From: an uncultured Paracoccaceae bacterium
GTDB taxonomy: Bacteria; Pseudomonadota; Alphaproteobacteria; Rhodobacterales; Rhodobacteraceae
DNA: 64,000 nt
NCBI GenBank assembly: GCA_947503775.1
Contig: CANNFE010000001.1
Span: forward strand, 1 to 64,000
Direction: 5' to 3'
Position numbers and translations under genes: made by a program
The notes under the pieces: model-generated
Seen by the model: the letters and a program-made list of their open reading frames with translations, nothing else
Database searches by the model: none
Told to the model about the DNA's origin: nothing
Part shown: positions 62,104-64,000 of the stretch, one piece after another
Layout of the letters: every line of letters begins with the position of its first letter
Position numbering within the stretch: position 1 is the first letter of the stretch

Positions 62104-63297
62104 ATGAAGCGGATACTACTGGGAAGCGCGGCAAGCGTTCTGGTGGCGGGTGCGGCGCTGGCCGAAGGTCATGCCGAGGAAGTCAAACTGGGGATCATTC
62201 TGGGATACACCGGTCCGATTGAATCGCTCGCCGGGCACATGGCGGACGGGGCCGAGGAAGCGATGTCGGAAGTCACCGAAAGCGGTCTTCTGCTGGGCGG
62301 CGCAACGGTCACTCCGATGCGGGCCGATACCGGATGTATCGACAACGCGCTGGCGACATCGAACACCGAACGCCTTATTTCCGAAGGGATTTCTGGCATC
62401 GTGGGCGGTGATTGCTCGGGCGTGACGGGCGCGATGCTGCAGAACGTGGCGATCCCCAACGGGATGGTCATGGTTTCTCCGTCGGCCACCTCCCCTGCCC
62501 TGACGACGGTCGAGGACAACGATCTGTTCTTCCGCACCGCGCCGTCCGATGCCCGCGAGGGCGAAGTTATGACCGAAGTGTTGATGGATCGCGGGATCGA
62601 GAGCGTTGCGTTGACCTATACGAACAACGATTACGGAAAAGGCCTCGCCGATGCCTTCCAGACCGCTTTTGAAGCGGCGGGCGGCGAGGTGACCATTTCG
62701 GCGGCGCATGAGGATGGCAAGGCCGATTATTCGGCTGAGGTCGGGGCGCTTTCGGCGGCGGGCGGCGATATTCTGGTCGTTGCGGGCTACCTGGATCAGG
62801 GCGGACTGGGGATCATCCGGGCGGCGCTGGATACGGGCGCCTATGATCAGTTCGTTCTGCCCGGCGGCATGGTCGGGGACAGCATCGTTGAGAATGTCGG
62901 AGCGGATCTTGACGGCTCGTTCGGCCAGATCGCGGGCTCTGGCGGCGATGGGGCGGCGAAGATGACCGAGCTGGGCGAAGCGGGCGGCTATGACGGCACT
63001 TCGCCCTATACGCCCGAAAGCTATGATGCCGCGGCGCTGATTATGCTGGCGATGCAGGCCGCAGGATCGACGGATCCGGCCGAATATGGGCCGATGATCA
63101 CCGAAGTGGCGAATGCACCGGGCGAGGAGATCTATCCCGGCGAGCTGGGCAAGGCGCTTCAGATCCTCGCCGATGGCGGGGAGATCGACTATGTCGGCGG
63201 CTCTGCCGTGGAGCTGATCGGGCCGGGCGAAAGCGCGGGCACTTATCGCGAGATCGAGGTCAGGGACGGCGCGATCGAGACCGTCGGTTTCCGCTGA
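62104..63297 (+). CDS. ABC transporter substrate-binding protein (LivK-like)
   Basis: A 397-residue periplasmic type I binding protein with a signal peptide (MKRILLGSAASVLVAGAALA, then EGHAEE). The first lobe opens GIILGYTGPIESLAGHMADG; VGGDCSGVTGAML and YTNNDYGKGLADAF follow as in branched-chain amino acid and amide binding proteins. SPSATSPALTTVED is another usual segment. The start follows GGGAGACGAGGG. A cysteine lipobox is not present. The ATPase gene of the same transporter follows after a hairpin. Confidence 0.9.
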   Translation: MKRILLGSAASVLVAGAALAEGHAEEVKLGIILGYTGPIESLAGHMADGAEEAMSEVTESGLLLGGATVTPMRADTGCIDNALATSNTERLISEGISGIVGGDCSGVTGAMLQNVAIPNGMVMVSPSATSPALTTVEDNDLFFRTAPSDAREGEVMTEVLMDRGIESVALTYTNNDYGKGLADAFQTAFEAAGGEVTISAAHEDGKADYSAEVGALSAAGGDILVVAGYLDQGGLGIIRAALDTGAYDQFVLPGGMVGDSIVENVGADLDGSFGQIAGSGGDGAAKMTELGEAGGYDGTSPYTPESYDAAALIMLAMQAAGSTDPAEYGPMITEVANAPGEEIYPGELGKALQILADGGEIDYVGGSAVELIGPGESAGTYREIEVRDGAIETVGFR

Positions 63298-63317
63298 TCC
63301 AAGCGAAAATATCCATG

Positions 63318-63345
63318 AAACAGCCCGGAGATCTCCGGGCTGTTT
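63318..63345. repeat. Perfect 28-base palindrome after the binding-protein gene
   Basis: AAACAGCCCGGAGA is followed by its exact reverse complement. The hairpin has T's in its 3' arm end (TGTTT), then CAGTG, so termination is likely partial. Stem-loops here commonly keep the binding-protein part of the transcript abundant relative to the ATPase and permeases. Confidence 0.7.
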
Positions 63346-63372
63346 CAGTGTGATAGGGACTGTTTTTCAAGT

Positions 63373-64000
63373 ATGATCACTGTTGAGACCCTCGTGAAAA
63401 GCTTTGGCGGTTTCAAAGCCGTCGATGGAGCATCCCTGACGATTGCCGAAGGATCGATCACCGGGTTGATCGGGCCCAATGGCGCGGGGAAGACCACGCT
63501 TTTCAACGTGATCGCGGGCAATCTGAAACCCAGCAGCGGACGCGTTCTGATGCAGGGCGAGGATATCACCGGATTGCCGCCGCATGAGCTGTTTCACAAG
63601 GGGCTTTTGCGGACGTTCCAGATCGCGCACGAGTTCAGCTCGATGAGCGTGCGCGAGAACCTGATGATGGTGCCTGCCGCCCAGACCGGAGAGACGATCT
63701 GGAAAGCTTGGCTGAAACGCGGGCAGATCCGCGAGGAAGAGCGGGCCTTGGCGAGCAAGGCCGACGAAGTGCTTGATTTCCTGACCATTTCCCATCTGGC
63801 CGACGCGAAGGCCGGGACCCTTTCGGGTGGTCAGAAGAAGCTGCTGGAGCTGGGCCGGACGATGATGGTCGATGCCCGCATCGTCTTTCTGGACGAAGTG
63901 GGTGCGGGTGTGAACCGGACGCTGCTGGGCACGATTGCCGATGCGATCCAGAGGCTTAACCGGGAGCGGGGCTATACGTTTTGCGTGATCGAGCACGACA
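63373..64000 (+). CDS. ABC transporter ATP-binding protein (LivG-like), cut by window end
   Basis: The first 209 residues of a LivG-type ATPase are present. Walker A is GPNGAGKTTLFNVIAG, the insert typical of LivG is FQIAHEFSSMSVRENLMMVP, the signature is LSGGQKKLLELGRTMM and Walker B is IVFLDEVGAGVN. The usual Asp-Glu-Pro has Val in place of Pro. The switch-region His is the last part visible (VIEHD). It starts MITVETLVKSFGG at 63373. The permease genes should follow to the right. Confidence 0.9.
   Translation, partial: MITVETLVKSFGGFKAVDGASLTIAEGSITGLIGPNGAGKTTLFNVIAGNLKPSSGRVLMQGEDITGLPPHELFHKGLLRTFQIAHEFSSMSVRENLMMVPAAQTGETIWKAWLKRGQIREEERALASKADEVLDFLTISHLADAKAGTLSGGQKKLLELGRTMMVDARIVFLDEVGAGVNRTLLGTIADAIQRLNRERGYTFCVIEHD

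Noticed and set aside
1-64000. tRNA, rRNA, transposase or phage genes
   Set aside because: I scanned intergenic stretches for T-loop-like and acceptor-stem patterns and the protein set for transposase or integrase motifs and saw none; a covariance-model search would be decisive for RNA genes.

Overview
The window is one 64 kb stretch of high-GC, gene-dense chromosome from an alphaproteobacterium, most likely a marine member of the Rhodobacteraceae (Roseobacter group). I infer this from gene content and order: phoR-pstSCAB-phoU-phoB, hmuSTUV with a divergent hemin receptor, putA with a divergent Lrp-type regulator, a MaoC-Pta fusion with ackA, PhnM/DUF1045 phosphonate genes, a GlxA-type regulator beside a Liv-type ABC transporter, and a vanadium bromoperoxidase. 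No tRNA, rRNA, CRISPR array, IS element or prophage is visible. The first ~640 bases are much more AT-rich than the rest and hold one unrecognised gene.

Layout. 0.6-6.5 kb, minus strand: a P-loop ATPase, two DMT exporters, a FadL/OmpP1-type porin, a small COG3650-like exported protein and a divergent PhnM. 6.5-8.6 kb: remains of a phosphonate locus (tail of a PhnF-like regulator, head of a second PhnM, an intact DUF1045 2H-phosphoesterase gene) with a HAD phosphatase between them. 8.6-18.7 kb: an eight-gene minus-strand operon joining an ion-channel-like protein, DUF2254, UPF0182, two membrane-anchored PadR-like paralogues, a 50-residue membrane microprotein, a 924-residue curlin-repeat protein and a small exported protein. 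This is the best candidate for an undescribed system. 19-24.4 kb: an RTX protein, a DUF4139 protein and the bromoperoxidase. 24.5-30.1 kb: putA and its regulator, a LuxR solo, aroQ. 30.4-34.5 kb: a 1369-residue fusion of two pyruvyltransferase-like domains around an FrhB-type iron-sulfur domain. 34.5-40.5 kb: hemin uptake. 40.7-47.4 kb: an HTTM membrane protein, the acyl-phosphate pair maoC-pta/ackA, and a lipid-carrier glycosyltransferase trio (GT2, LAB_N, GT39). 47.5-54.8 kb: the complete Pho regulon core with a three-repeat PHO box before pstS. 55-60.8 kb: a Cys/Met PLP enzyme, gamma-carbonic anhydrase, gmk, YicC, a PAS protein and class II DAHP synthase. 61-64 kb: the GlxA regulator and the start of a branched-chain amino acid-type ABC transporter that runs off the right edge.

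How the parts fit. Phosphate is the strongest theme: the Pst/Pho machinery is complete, whereas the phosphonate locus is in decay with its C-P lyase core absent. Iron is served by the hemin locus. Many neighbours are joined by ATGA start/stop overlaps (channel/DUF2254/UPF0182, both PadR-like/microprotein steps, hmuS/hmuT, pstC/pstA, phoU/phoB, PLP/carbonic anhydrase/gmk, aroQ/luxR), so these groups are probably translated as coupled units. Starts were chosen by ribosome binding site and family length; where the choice is uncertain the entry says so.
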